This document shows positions 35,300 through 46,303 of a stretch of 64,000 bases of DNA, in pieces. Each line of letters starts with the position of its first letter. Positions within the stretch are counted from its first letter, which is position 1. The stretch comes from Epiperipatus broadwayi (taxonomy: Eukaryota; Onychophora; Udeonychophora; Euonychophora; Peripatidae), in NCBI GenBank assembly GCA_028023455.1, contig JAQFVV010000275.1:622001-686000 (forward strand), given 5' to 3'. The position numbers and the translations under genes are program-made. Under the pieces are notes generated by a model. The model searched no databases and was not told where the DNA came from. It was given only the letters and a program-made list of their open reading frames with translations.

Positions 35300-36159
35300 A
35301 TATTAAAGGTATCGTTCTGGTTCTTATGGATAGGCATAGTTCAAAAAGCTCCTATGGAAAGCTGATCCATCATGCTGTTGGGTAGTAATGTGGCAGAAGT
35401 CTCCATACATTTGAACTTGTGTTTATTACCGGTCTCATAGGATCTCCAGTAGAAAGCCCACCCATGAGTTTATATTACCCTCCTGGCTTCCATCTCAAAG
35501 TTTGAACCATTATATTATTATCTAGCATTTCTATCAATACCACCTCTCATCTAGTTAACTATTCTTTTATTCTCTGCTTATTATTTCACTTCCAAGCTTC
35601 CCACATTATTTGCCCTCAAATAACAGACCCCCTTGTAGAATTAAACATTAATATAAACCTTTATGTATATAATCTATTATTGGGATAAGTTGATTCACAG
35701 CCTTATATCCTGTTCAAATCTCACCTCACTTGATAGCTAATGTACTTAGTCTGGGGCATGAAATGATGGTTTGCTACCATTAAATACCCAAAGGGACAGG
35801 TCAAATGCTTAATGTGTTAATAATGTAAACTCATGCCATATTAGGAGTATTAATTAAGATCAAACTTCCATTTCTGTAAATAAATTTATATTAATATTAA
35901 ATATAGTTTAAACTTATCTCTACCTGTCTATTTCCTTAATGCATTATAGCCATAGTGTCTCATGTCAAAATCAATCAGATATAACTAGGCCATTCATTAG
36001 ATTTAGAATAATTTTAGTTGTAATTGAATTAGTTAGAGTCTCTTGTATCTCCCTGACTCCTGTAGCCTAAAAAAATGTTTGCTAATGTGGTGGCAAATAC
36101 ATTATCCTGTAGTTATATGTTATGTTGTCAATCTACTAGATTCAAACTTGGCATTTCAG
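35300..36159. other. AT-rich DNA upstream of an exon-like segment
   Basis: No open frame is supported. If the 36160 segment is an exon, this is intron or retroelement-flanked intergenic DNA. Confidence 0.4.
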
Positions 36160-36265
36160 GCCCTAAACCCACCTGTAATGCTGCTGTTTGACTGTAGTAG
36201 AGGGAAGATGTACTGGTTAACAAGACATATGAACTCTGATCATTACAATATATATAGACAATCAG
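36160..36265 (+). CDS. Possible host exon encoding a YWTD-like propeller blade
   Basis: This 106-bp segment lies between an acceptor-like CTTGGCATTTCAG and a donor-like CAATCAG/GTTTAG. It is clearly GC-richer than its surroundings. The frame reads ALNPPVMLLFDCSRGKMYWL, then TRHMNSDHYNIYRQS. The pattern hydrophobic-F-D-x3-G-K-x-Y-W-L-T ... Y-x-I-Y-R resembles one blade of YWTD (LDL-receptor class B) beta-propellers found in LDLR/LRP, sevenless/ROS1 and similar receptors. No neighbouring exon was found, so it could be a lone exon in a very large gene or a relic. If the donor is not used, the frame stops at 36291. Confidence 0.35.
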
Positions 36266-39200
36266 GTTTAGACAAAATATTATTTTATTAATATAATTAC
36301 ACTTCATTAACTAAAAATATATTTATTAAATATTTCATTAGCACAATTTAATATTTATTAACAAAATTATAAAAAAATAGGCAATCGCCTGTAACTTTTT
36401 TAATATAACCAAATTTGTATGAAAAATAAATTTTGCTATAGTGAAATAAAATTCATTTTTTGAAATGACCACATTTACAGAAAGTTACTATATCAAAAAT
36501 GTTTTCATAAATCCTTTGTTATGTATAAAATAAAACAAACATATTTTATTTAAGTACCAAAAGTATTTATAATAATAAATAAAATGTACCATTCGATTCT
36601 CAAAATAAAATATATTCTTTGATTGTCAACCTGGAAAAAATACTTATTTAAATGATAACCATATTAAATCATAATGAACAATATAAACTTCCAAATTAAT
36701 TTTTTTAATAATAAATTAATAAAAGAAAATTGTAGTAGTTTTCAAAATTTATAAAACCCTCAATAAAATGTATAAACACGTAATAAAATAACTAATCCAA
36801 TTTTAAATGTGAATAAAAATATTGATTATTATAAATATGTAGCTACTAAATAATTTTAAATAATTTGTTTCATTGAATAATCCCGATTTCTGTAAATCCA
36901 AGAATTTAAATGCATCAAGTAAATTTGTAGGTTATTTTCAGTGTCTATCATATTTATGGCCAAAAAATATTGTTGTTTTAATAGGACTTATTTTTATGTT
37001 CTATATATACAAAACTTATATAAAATAACATTTATTATCATTTATTTTATGGCTGTAAGATAGACACTATTATTGTGGCATGTGTAATTCTATTTCAAAC
37101 TCTAATGATGAGTTTATTATCTGAATAATACACAGTTTTATTGCAGTTTGAAAGTTAAGAATAACTATTTGTTAGTCTGCATTCAAAACAGGTTGTACTT
37201 GCCTGCTTAATTGGATTATTTAAATGTCTGTGAATTAAAAATCTTTATTCACAAGATAGTATCACTGAAAAATTATAGTGATATATATATAATGTATTGG
37301 TATAAATATAAAATAAGTAACTATTTAAGTGACCCATAACTTTGGACACCAAAAATCTATAATGGTATAACAATGAAGATTTAATTATTATTAAACCCCA
37401 CAATTTGGGCATTCCAAATTTTTAATGAAATAAAAATGTTTACAAAGTAAATAACCCCTTACATTTGAATACTAATTTTGTAACAATATAAAATAAATAT
37501 ATAATTAATGATTTTTTCATACCTTTATTGAGATTTCAAATTGTATTATCAGTAAAATAATAAATAAGGAATATAAATTATAAAAAATACAAATATTATT
37601 GGATATCTATTTATTAGTTTAGAATTAATAAATATAGTAACTTAACCAATTACTGTTTATTAAGACACTAGCATAACTTTTTTATTTATTCATTGTAATG
37701 AATAAAATATAAATGAGAAAACTATTAACAAATATAAACGTTTATTTTTGTTTTAATGTTTAAAAAATAGTAAGTGAAAAAAGTATTTTCTTTCCTAAAT
37801 ATTTACAAATTTTAATTTTATAAGAGAAATAGATAAAATTCTAAAAGAAAAGAAAAAATTTTTTAACATTCTTGTTAAATTTCTGTTTTAATTGATTAGA
37901 GTTTTTTTCCTCTTGATCTCTCTTCAAGACAACAAACAGTGTTTATTAAATCAGTAAAATTAACTAATTAGTTTATTTTTTATTATTTAAAAAAGAATGT
38001 CAAAAACTATGATTCTAATTTAAATTTTTGACTTGTTTTCCAGTGTCAGTCTTGTAGGAGAGAAATAGCTAAACAATTATTTTATCAAAATTAATCTAAG
38101 TTTCTATTAAATTTTATTATGTAAAATACAGGATTGTGGTTGTTTGAAGATAGTATTGTTCTATAATTAGGTGTATGGGTAAAGAAGATCTAATTGTTTC
38201 GTGAGAAGCATTCTTCCTAACCTAGCTGTTGAAAAGAACAGTCAGTTCCTGATCCAGTTGCTAAAGAGGACAGTCAGTTCTGACCAAGGTGTTGAAAAAG
38301 TTAATTGAAGAAAAATCTTTATAAAACTGCTGAAGAAGATAGTAGTACAAGTTTACATCAAGTAGTTGAAGAGAGCAGCAATTCCTAACTCAGCTAGACA
38401 GCAGAAGCAGAAACTCTACTATTTAAAACTATTTTACAAAAAAATCATGTGCTAAGTTAAGCAACAGATAAACATCATCTTCCACCATGTAATCTGCTTC
38501 ACTAAAAAAATGTAAAAAAAATGTCCCTGAAATAATCTGATGAAACCTTGTCTCCAATCAAAATCATGAGGGTCTCTATGTGTTAGCCTGATATGGAAAT
38601 TTTATTGAAAAGAAAATGGGAAAATTCTTGCTGTATGTTAGCCAGAAATATTTTATTGGAATATAAAAAAAAGAAAATAACTGTACAATTAACCTGAAAT
38701 TAAAAAGCCTTCAAGAAGAATATGCAAAGGACTCCAAAAAATTAAAACCATGATATACAATCTTTTTTTGTATACACATTAAATTTAAATTTATAAAGAT
38801 GTTTTGAAAATAAAATATTTATTGGAATTAATTAATAATTTTATTAGTAGTTTTTTTAGTTAAATGCATTTTCTTTAATTCACATGATTTTTATTTCTTT
38901 TTCTTTCACAATTATAGCAAAAGTTGTTTTAAAAGTAACTTAACTTTATAAAATTTGACATGTTATTTCTTTCTTTATTTTATATCATATCCTCATCAAC
39001 CTAAATTATATACAAAATGAATAAGCTAATTTAACATGCCCTTATCCCTGATTGACAAACTATTTTCCAGCTATTGTTATTTAAAGAAATAACTTAATAA
39101 AAGCAAAAGTTAATTAATTTAGGGAATAAATATTAATAGGTTAATTTAATTTTTTAATGAAACTATCTTTTAATAAGCATGCATAAATTTAAACTTTCAT

Positions 39201-39755
39201 ATTATCATGTCATTTCTTTTTTATTTTTTTTTACTAATCAGTTAGTTTATTAAATAATTCTTTAAAAATATTCTTGTGTTTATGTTTCTATTTGACAATA
39301 TGTGTGGTTTGATTTCAATAGAGATAGGATTTAAAGAATTGTTTGCAAATTATCTCAGTAAAGTTATTTTAAATTAGATTAGGCTAAGCTGTTATATTTA
39401 TTTAGTTATCTTTTGTTCAGAGTAACAGTTCATATAGTTTTTGCTTCTGGAACTAGATTAGATTATAATTGCTAGTTATATAGATGTAAGAATTATGTTA
39501 ATGTTTGGAAATTTTGATAATTGTGGATGGTGCAAAGGTGCATTATGTCTCTATATTTTGGTTTTTTTTATTAGAAATTTAGTTTATAATTGGCTAGTAC
39601 ACTAATAGTATTTTGTGACCAGAGCATGGATTATGATCAGCATATTTCTGTATTCCAATATAATGCTTTTATTGTTCTGAGTGATGGATTTTCACAATTA
39701 TGTGCATCCAGATTTTTATGTTGTATTTATGCCCTAAGTTTGACAGTGGCTAGAT
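36266..39755. other. Very AT-rich DNA, no gene
   Basis: Stop-dense, very AT-rich sequence. Around 38215-38330 there are about three imperfect ~33-bp repeats sharing GTTGAAAAGAACAGTCAGTT-like cores. Nothing else is recognised. Confidence 0.5.
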
Positions 39756-40057
39756 AATTACCCTGACTATAGTGGACCTTTGTCAAATTCAGTCACAAAA
39801 CTTATTTGTTGAATTTTTGCATGTACTTTGTTGACTGTTGATGATTAATGATTATTATTCATCTGTAATTCTTCTAGAGATGCACTCTTATGCTTTTGTA
39901 CATGCTAATTACCCTGACTATAGTGGACCTTTATAAAATTCAGTCACAAAACTTATTTGTTGAATTTTTGCATGTTCTTTGTTGATTGTTGATGGTTAAT
40001 GATTATTATTCATCTGTAATTCTTCTAGAGATGCACTCTTATGGTTTTGTATATGCT
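39756..40057. repeat. Tandem duplication of a 151-bp unit
   Basis: Copy 1 (39756-39906) and copy 2 (39907 to about 40057) both start AATTACCCTGACTATAGTGG and share ATTCAGTCACAAAACTTATT. They differ at only a handful of positions, for example TTTGTC versus TTTATA. No coding function is visible. Confidence 0.9.
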
Positions 40058-40988
40058 GACCCTGCTCATATTTCTACTATTTTTATTATTTATTGTACAT
40101 TTAATATTTTATAATTGTTTAATAGAGATGATGATAATGATAGTTTTTTCATTTCTGCCATATCACCTCTATAATTCAATACTGTTACTATATATATTTT
40201 GATGTCCAGTATACCATTACAATATATATGAGTTCTGTCATCAAGTTGCAATCTTTAGTGTTTATATAAATATAGTGAACGAGAAATAAAGATGACATTT
40301 TATTATTATTGTTAAAAGGTTGCCCTGACAAAAGGTTGAGATTGTTGATTGCTCTTGATATTGGGATTATCTAAATGTTGTCTGATTTTAATGATATATT
40401 GTAATGATCAGATTTGTCTATTCACATAAAAAAATCGAGAGTTGAGGTAAAATATGCCAAAGCTGACAGAAATGGGGATGGTGAGATCCTGGATCAGGCC
40501 AAGATACAACTCATTCACCAGTATTTCGTGATTTAACATTTATGAATGACATTTTTGAGGTTATACACAGGTCTCCATTTTTTTATGAGCCGGCTCCAAA
40601 CAGGGAAAAACATGAAACTTAGAACCAGACTAACAATTTAACTAAAAGGGTTAAAATAGACTACTTAACTTGCTAATTAACATACAATTAAAGTTAACAT
40701 CAAGGATTAACTATAATTCATATCACAACAATAAAAAAAATAAAACAAAAAATACAATATATGGTATCAACACAGGCAAGTGTTACATAATGGATGAGAC
40801 TAAATTATTTTATTGATCTCATCCAAACATATTTAAAATAGGTGTGTGTATATGCAATTAATAACTCTATGCCTATATTTAATTAATTTGCCAAATCCTA
40901 GTCTCACATTATAGATTGATAATACTACAAGTGAATAGGCTAAGATAGATTACTCATTATAACCTTCATATAACTGATATATATATAT
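40058..40988. other. AT-rich DNA ending in (AT)n
   Basis: No gene is supported. The region 40440-40620 is less AT-rich but full of stops. The stretch ends ATATATAT at 40981-40988, the E3 target. Confidence 0.45.
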
Positions 40989-41701
40989 TGTGCGCTTATC
41001 TGTAGGTCATAATAAGGTAGAAAGGTCAATTACTAAAAAATTTTAAATTTTGAGATATATTTGTATGATATATAAATAATAGTAGGATAATTAAATTTTA
41101 TAGTACAATTTAAAGCTGAAAATACCTGGTATATAAAAGTGTAAGGGATTATTTTAAAAGAAAACAGTTAAATAAAGCTTAAATATATCATTGCTTATGG
41201 TTGTAAAAGCTGGCCATATAAAATAATACAGCTATAAATAGTTAAAAATATATTAGTAATTTGAGTATAATATTTTAAAACTAATCAATTAAATAAATGC
41301 TAGATGTAGTGTTATAAGTATATTTAATAGTCAAAATTAATAGAGTATATTTTAAAATAAACTTTGGGATGGTGAGAATTATATTTAGTTCAACATTTTA
41401 AAATTATTTTCCAAATTTTTTATAAAATATATCAGTTTTGGTAATTCAGACCGAAACGTAAATAAAAAATAATTTGATAAAGTTAGTAAACATGTGACTG
41501 TATATTATATACCTTCACACACACACTTGATAGAATAATAAAAAAGTTTGTGAATTATGAAACTAAATGTGATTGCCATCGATCCTTAAAGTACAAGTTG
41601 AAATATTAAATATTGTTTTAATAATTGTTTTTAAAGTTTAAATAATTTTGATAAAACTATAATTGAATTTAAAAATATTAGTCTAAATAATATTTAAGAC
41701 A

Positions 41702-41823
41702 TGACGTCATCAATTCTTCATTTTTAACAGTCTAGTATGTTATAAAACTAAAATGTGTAAATCTGTTCACGCTAAAAAGTCATTAACCAATCAACGGAGG
41801 TAAATTAGCAGACAAAATATAAG
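41702..41823 (+). promoter_or_regulatory. E3 LTR promoter: CRE, CCAAT box and TATA box
   Basis: A full palindromic CRE-type site, TGACGTCA (41703-41710 inside ATGACGTCAT), lies about 75 bp upstream of CCAAT (41787-41791). About 25 bp further on is AATATAAG (41816-41823), and a G-rich GCGGGAGGGG follows. The order and spacing look like a normal RNA polymerase II promoter with a cAMP/ATF-type response element. The 3' LTR repeats it at 49499-49621. Confidence 0.6.
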
Positions 41824-42056
41824 AATTAGACGGAGCGGGAGGGGAGAAGTAATGTGTAAGTGAAAGAGAAAGTAACATATTTTTTAGCTGATAACACCGT
41901 AGCTGGAAAAGTGATATAAATTTAAAATTTTGTATTTATTTTAAAAGATCTTTTGTAACATATAATATATTTTGACTACATCTATATAAATTGCTAATTT
42001 TAAAAGTTATCTTACCAGGATATTTTATTCGAATTTAACCAAAACCATACAGTAAA

Positions 42057-42239
42057 ATGGAAGTACAGGGAAAAATACCTAAAAATATTGCTAGAGGAAA
42101 AATATTTGGAAAGTGCCTTAATGCAGATTTATTTATGCTCAACCAGAAACTTATTATTATAGTCACTCAAAGAAATATAATTTGGACGCTACACGAAAAC
42201 ATAAAAGAGAAGTTATTTGCCGTCAGGAAAAAATTATGA
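42057..42239 (+). CDS. Small ORF in the E3 5' LTR (60 aa), unknown
   Basis: An ATG frame encodes a basic 60-residue peptide starting MEVQGKIPKNIARGKIFGKC and ending AVRKKL. It is the first sizeable frame after the predicted transcription start, about 215 bases downstream. The second LTR (49855-50037) encodes exactly the same peptide; the one difference within the frame (ATA to ATT, Ile) is silent. No family is recognised and no signal peptide or membrane segment is seen. The LTRs are so alike that conservation is weak evidence, so it may be a chance frame or an upstream ORF. Confidence 0.3.
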   Translation: MEVQGKIPKNIARGKIFGKCLNADLFMLNQKLIIIVTQRNIIWTLHENIKEKLFAVRKKL

Positions 42240-45168
42240 CACACAATTTTGTAAGGCTACTTTGAAGTTATTTTATTCTTCTCTATGGAAAAATTTAAAA
42301 TGCGTTTTATTATAAAGAAAATTGTGTAAAAGTATAATGAAGAAAGAATGTTTATATTTTAAAAGGAAAACATTATAAAAATATAGTACAAGAAATTTCA
42401 AAAAAAGAAAAAAAGTTATAGAATAATATGAAAGAATTATTGTGTTTTATAGAAAAGGAGCCGAAAAACTTTATCTAATCAGAAAAAATATTATAAAGTA
42501 TTCAATGGAGGAAATGCTTGATTTGAGAAATATAAAATTAAATTACTTAGTGAAAATGGATCCATGGAAACCGAAAAAATTTTACTGAATATTTAAATAA
42601 AAGTACCTAAAAGATGCATCGTAAAAGTCGCGCGGGAAACTATTAGCAGACAATATTAGAAGAGAACATGGAGACGTTTTTCTTTACAGGATTAATTGAT
42701 ATCAAGAATTAATAATAGTATTAAATATTATAAAACCAAGGATTGTCATCTATGAATATTCATTAAACAGAGCAGTAATTGTTTTACTTTAAATAGAACA
42801 TTAAGTGACTGAAGAAGAAATAAAATAATATTTTTTTTTAGCTTTAATATGAACGATTTTCAAGCAAGTTCGATAAAGAAGTACCGTAAATATAATTTAA
42901 ATATTTTTTACTGATTATATTTAAAATATAAAATGCTAGGTGAGATTAGGGAAAACATATAAACATAAATTTAGTAATATTAAAAAATTAAATATAATAG
43001 CTTAATAGAATGATAGAAATATTGTTTTTAAAAATAAAGTGTATGTATGGAAGTCTTATATCTACAAGAATCAATGGGATGGTGAAGCCTACAGAACGCG
43101 ATCGAGAAGATAAAGATCGTTTGGTAATTTTGATATTTATTTATAATGCATAATGTATTTTTTTAGATCATCTATTGATTAAGAATGATGTGTGAAAGTT
43201 TAAATTATATGTACACATTTTATACAACATTTTAAAACATATTATGAGATAGGAGTAATTCTGAATATGCATGCAATAAGTTATTTAAAGTATAATTAAT
43301 AATATAATTCAACAGAACAATTGTGTGATTCTTTTGAACTTTCATGTAATAAAGTATTCAGATATTTTAAAATAGTTTGTATATGATAAAATATACGAGG
43401 AAAGTAGTAAAAAGATTTTCTTAAAGAATAGCGGAATAGTTTTGAAATAAATGAATTTTATTATTGTTAGAAATGCAGATAGGAATTTGTCGATGTACTG
43501 TATAGAAAAATCTTGAAAAATAAGATCGGATAGTGACTTGGTAGTACTAGTGGAGAGGAAACCAAGATGATGTTTTATTAAGAAATAGGAAAAATAAAGT
43601 ATTTGAATCATATTTAGTTTGTGTGATTTCAGTATAGTTAACTAAGTCCTATGACTGAACACATATAGTTTGGACAGTGTTTTTTGCATATCTTTAAACT
43701 TTTTGATGTTATAATAAAGCTGAAGAAATAGCTTTAGCATCACTCCTATAATAGAGGTTGGTAGACAGATAAAGGTCACTCCTCTATAGTGTCTTTTAAA
43801 TTCACTGTGCCATTATTGTCAAGGTTTATGATGAGTAATATTCTAGTTATATTTTGATCCTGTGCATCTATCTTCGCTATCCTTATTTTGTGAATCTGCA
43901 TCGTCAGAAAGATATTCTCAAAGAAATAATGAATAAAATAGAATTGAAGATCTGTTATCGTTTTATGTGAGAATAGTTTATTTACTGGAATGTATAGAAT
44001 TGTGTAATTTTAAAATTGAAAGTCCAAAATATCATAAAGAGAGAAAGAATCATATAATACAGTTTAAAATTAATTCGGAAATGAATATAAGATTTTTAAA
44101 CAGAGAAATCTAAACAAAGTTTTTTTTAAAAGTGATAAAAAAAAAAATTTGAATGTTTTAAATAATATTTTAGAAAATAAATATTGCATATTTATTAAGA
44201 AAATAATTCAATAATGTGTAATAAACATATATTTGTGCATGGTATGTTAATAGTTGTAATTATATCATCCGAAGTAAGGCTTGAATGAGTATATTAGGAT
44301 TAATAAACATCGGATAATGAACAATAAAACTTAATACCGAATGTAGAAGAATGTTTTTGAATTTGTAGGATTCCATACAACCAATATAAAACTAGAATTT
44401 TATTGTTTTGTAGAATGTTTAATACGAATGTAATTTTGTAAAAATATAATTTTAATAATAGTAGGGATACAAAGTGTTAATGATAATCATATAAGAAATA
44501 CATTTTGTAACAAGCTAACCATAATAAGAAATCCAATAATAATAATACTGTATTTTCTTAAGCATTTAAAAGATAAGAGTTAACTAGGAAAATAAGTAGA
44601 AGTTTGATTTTCATTTTTTATAAACTAGTAAACTAAGTTGTGATAGGAGAGTAAGGATATCCAATGTACATAATGTAAAATATTGTTATTTGTTTATGTT
44701 ATTAATAAACTTTGTTGTAAATTTATTTTAAAGTTTTGTGTCTTCGTTGTTATTTCTCCACATGGATGCATGATATCACGATACACTTATAATTGAAACA
44801 GACATATAGTTTTTGCACAAAAAGGTAAACATAAAAGTGTTATAAGAATTTTGAGAATTTATTGGTATATTAAAAAATTAAAAGATCATAATTTTATATT
44901 ATTTATTGGTCATAAGTCGGTTGCCACAATATTACATTAACTTATATGCTAATGTTGCCACACGTATTCTGTTGTCAGATTATTAAAATACTACCACGTA
45001 CGTATTTATTTATTTCATTTAGGAAGAAATAAGATTATATTATACTATTATTGTTATTATTATTTTTATTATTGTTAGTTACTGTGTAGTAGATTATGAC
45101 ATAAAATTCCCTTTTCATAGTTTACTACCGTAATTTTAAATCAGTTAGAATACAATTTATGAACCTGA

Positions 45169-45215
45169 GATTTATTTTATTTTATTTATTTTATTTATTT
45201 TCTTCATTTTATTTA
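45169..45215. repeat. TTTAT/TTTTAT microsatellite in E3 5' LTR
   Basis: A pentamer-like run of TTTTAT and TTTAT units. The 3' LTR counterpart near 52970-53005 has a different number of units, typical of slippage. Confidence 0.8.
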
Positions 45216-45628
45216 ATTGAGCTAGATTCTTATTATAAAGAATATTAAGATATGATTATTATTTTAATCGTAGTGAATAGAGCTTAGAAAGTCGTAAGAA
45301 TACTATTAGTTAGTTATTTGGTATAGTAAAAGGGGGTATAGTGTTCTTATGCCATTGAGATAGTATCATGTGGATAATATCTCAATGTAGTCTATCTCGT
45401 TCCCCGTATCGTCACTCCATGTCTCATGAAAATAGTAAATATATGCGTAATAAATTTTAAAAATTCATTTTAAAAATATAACCGTATTTGTATTTTAAAG
45501 ATTAGAGCTAGTAATCATTTTAATTAATGCTGGATATTTCATTTATTTATTTATTAACTGAGCTAGAACCCGGAATTTAAACAGTATAATTATGTTAAGA
45601 GAGGACGAGCGGTGGGGGAGGTTAGATT

Positions 45629-45651
45629 GTGTTTGCCCAACGTGTTGCACG
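45629..45651 (+). promoter_or_regulatory. E3 probable primer-binding site, lysine-tRNA type
   Basis: Directly after the 5' LTR the sequence TGTTTGCCCAACGTGTTGCA contains GCCCAACGTG, an exact part of the complement of the tRNA-Lys(CUU) 3' end (TGGCGCCCAACGTGGGGC). About 14 of 17 bases match over the core, and the first bases (TGGC) are altered. Position is as expected for a primer site. The segment is partly duplicated further on (TGCACGATGTGTAGT recurs near 45725). Confidence 0.55.
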
Positions 45652-46303
45652 ATGTGTAGTTGGAACTACAATCGATAGGTTGGATTCAACTAACAAGGTT
45701 AAATTTTGCTTTTCCAATGAGACTGCACGATGTGTAGTGGAATTACATATAGTTTAGTATTTGAATTTGTTCATGTAAATCGGGAGATTGTCAATAGACA
45801 TATTTTACAGAAGTAGATAATTTCATATTTGATTATAGAAATAATTATTAGGATTTAGTTATTAAAGTAAACTAAGTATTTGTTATTTAAAATAATTTCA
45901 ATTTTATGTGGTAGATAATCTGATTGTTTAAAAAATCGTACTATACTATTGTGGATCAATTGACAAACAAAATTTAAAATATGCATATGTGGATAATGAT
46001 TATTGGTGTTTAATATGACCATGTCAATTATTGAAGTGTTATTGAAAAATATATTTGAAAGTGTTTTAATTTGTGCAAAGTATTTGTGAATCATGCATGT
46101 GGGAAATGACGTTGTGACACATATAATTTTAATTGTTATTGTTATTATAATTAGTTAGATAGTATAGGGGTGTAGAAGGTATTGTCTATAGTTATTGTGG
46201 GTGATGGTTGGATGAGATAAAAGAACTGGTAAGAAACTATTTTATGAAAATTTAATAGTAACATATTATTGCGATATTAAAATTTTGAGGAAAAGTATTA
46301 TAA
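45652..46303 (+). other. E3 leader
   Basis: Untranslated leader. It contains the second copy of TGCACGATGTGTAGT...GGAA[C/T]TACA near 45725-45750. An antisense frame at 45855-46094 has no motif and is not called. Confidence 0.5.

Larger units (their letters stand above)
40989..45626 (+). repeat. E3 5' LTR (4638 bp)
   Basis: The promoter elements at 41702-41823 put the U3/R boundary near 41845. The remaining 3.8 kb of R and U5 contain a 60-codon ORF (42057-42239), long AT-rich stretches and a TTTTA/TTTAT microsatellite (45169-45210). The start at 40989 is fixed by comparison with 48786. The end is fixed by comparison with 53424 and by the primer-site-like sequence just after it. Confidence 0.92.

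Noticed and set aside
43342-43611. 89-codon antisense frame in the E3 LTR, repeated at 51141-51410
   Set aside because: It is identical in both LTRs only because the LTRs are nearly identical. It is antisense, Phe/Ile/Leu/Tyr-rich and has no motif, so it is probably a chance AT-rich frame.
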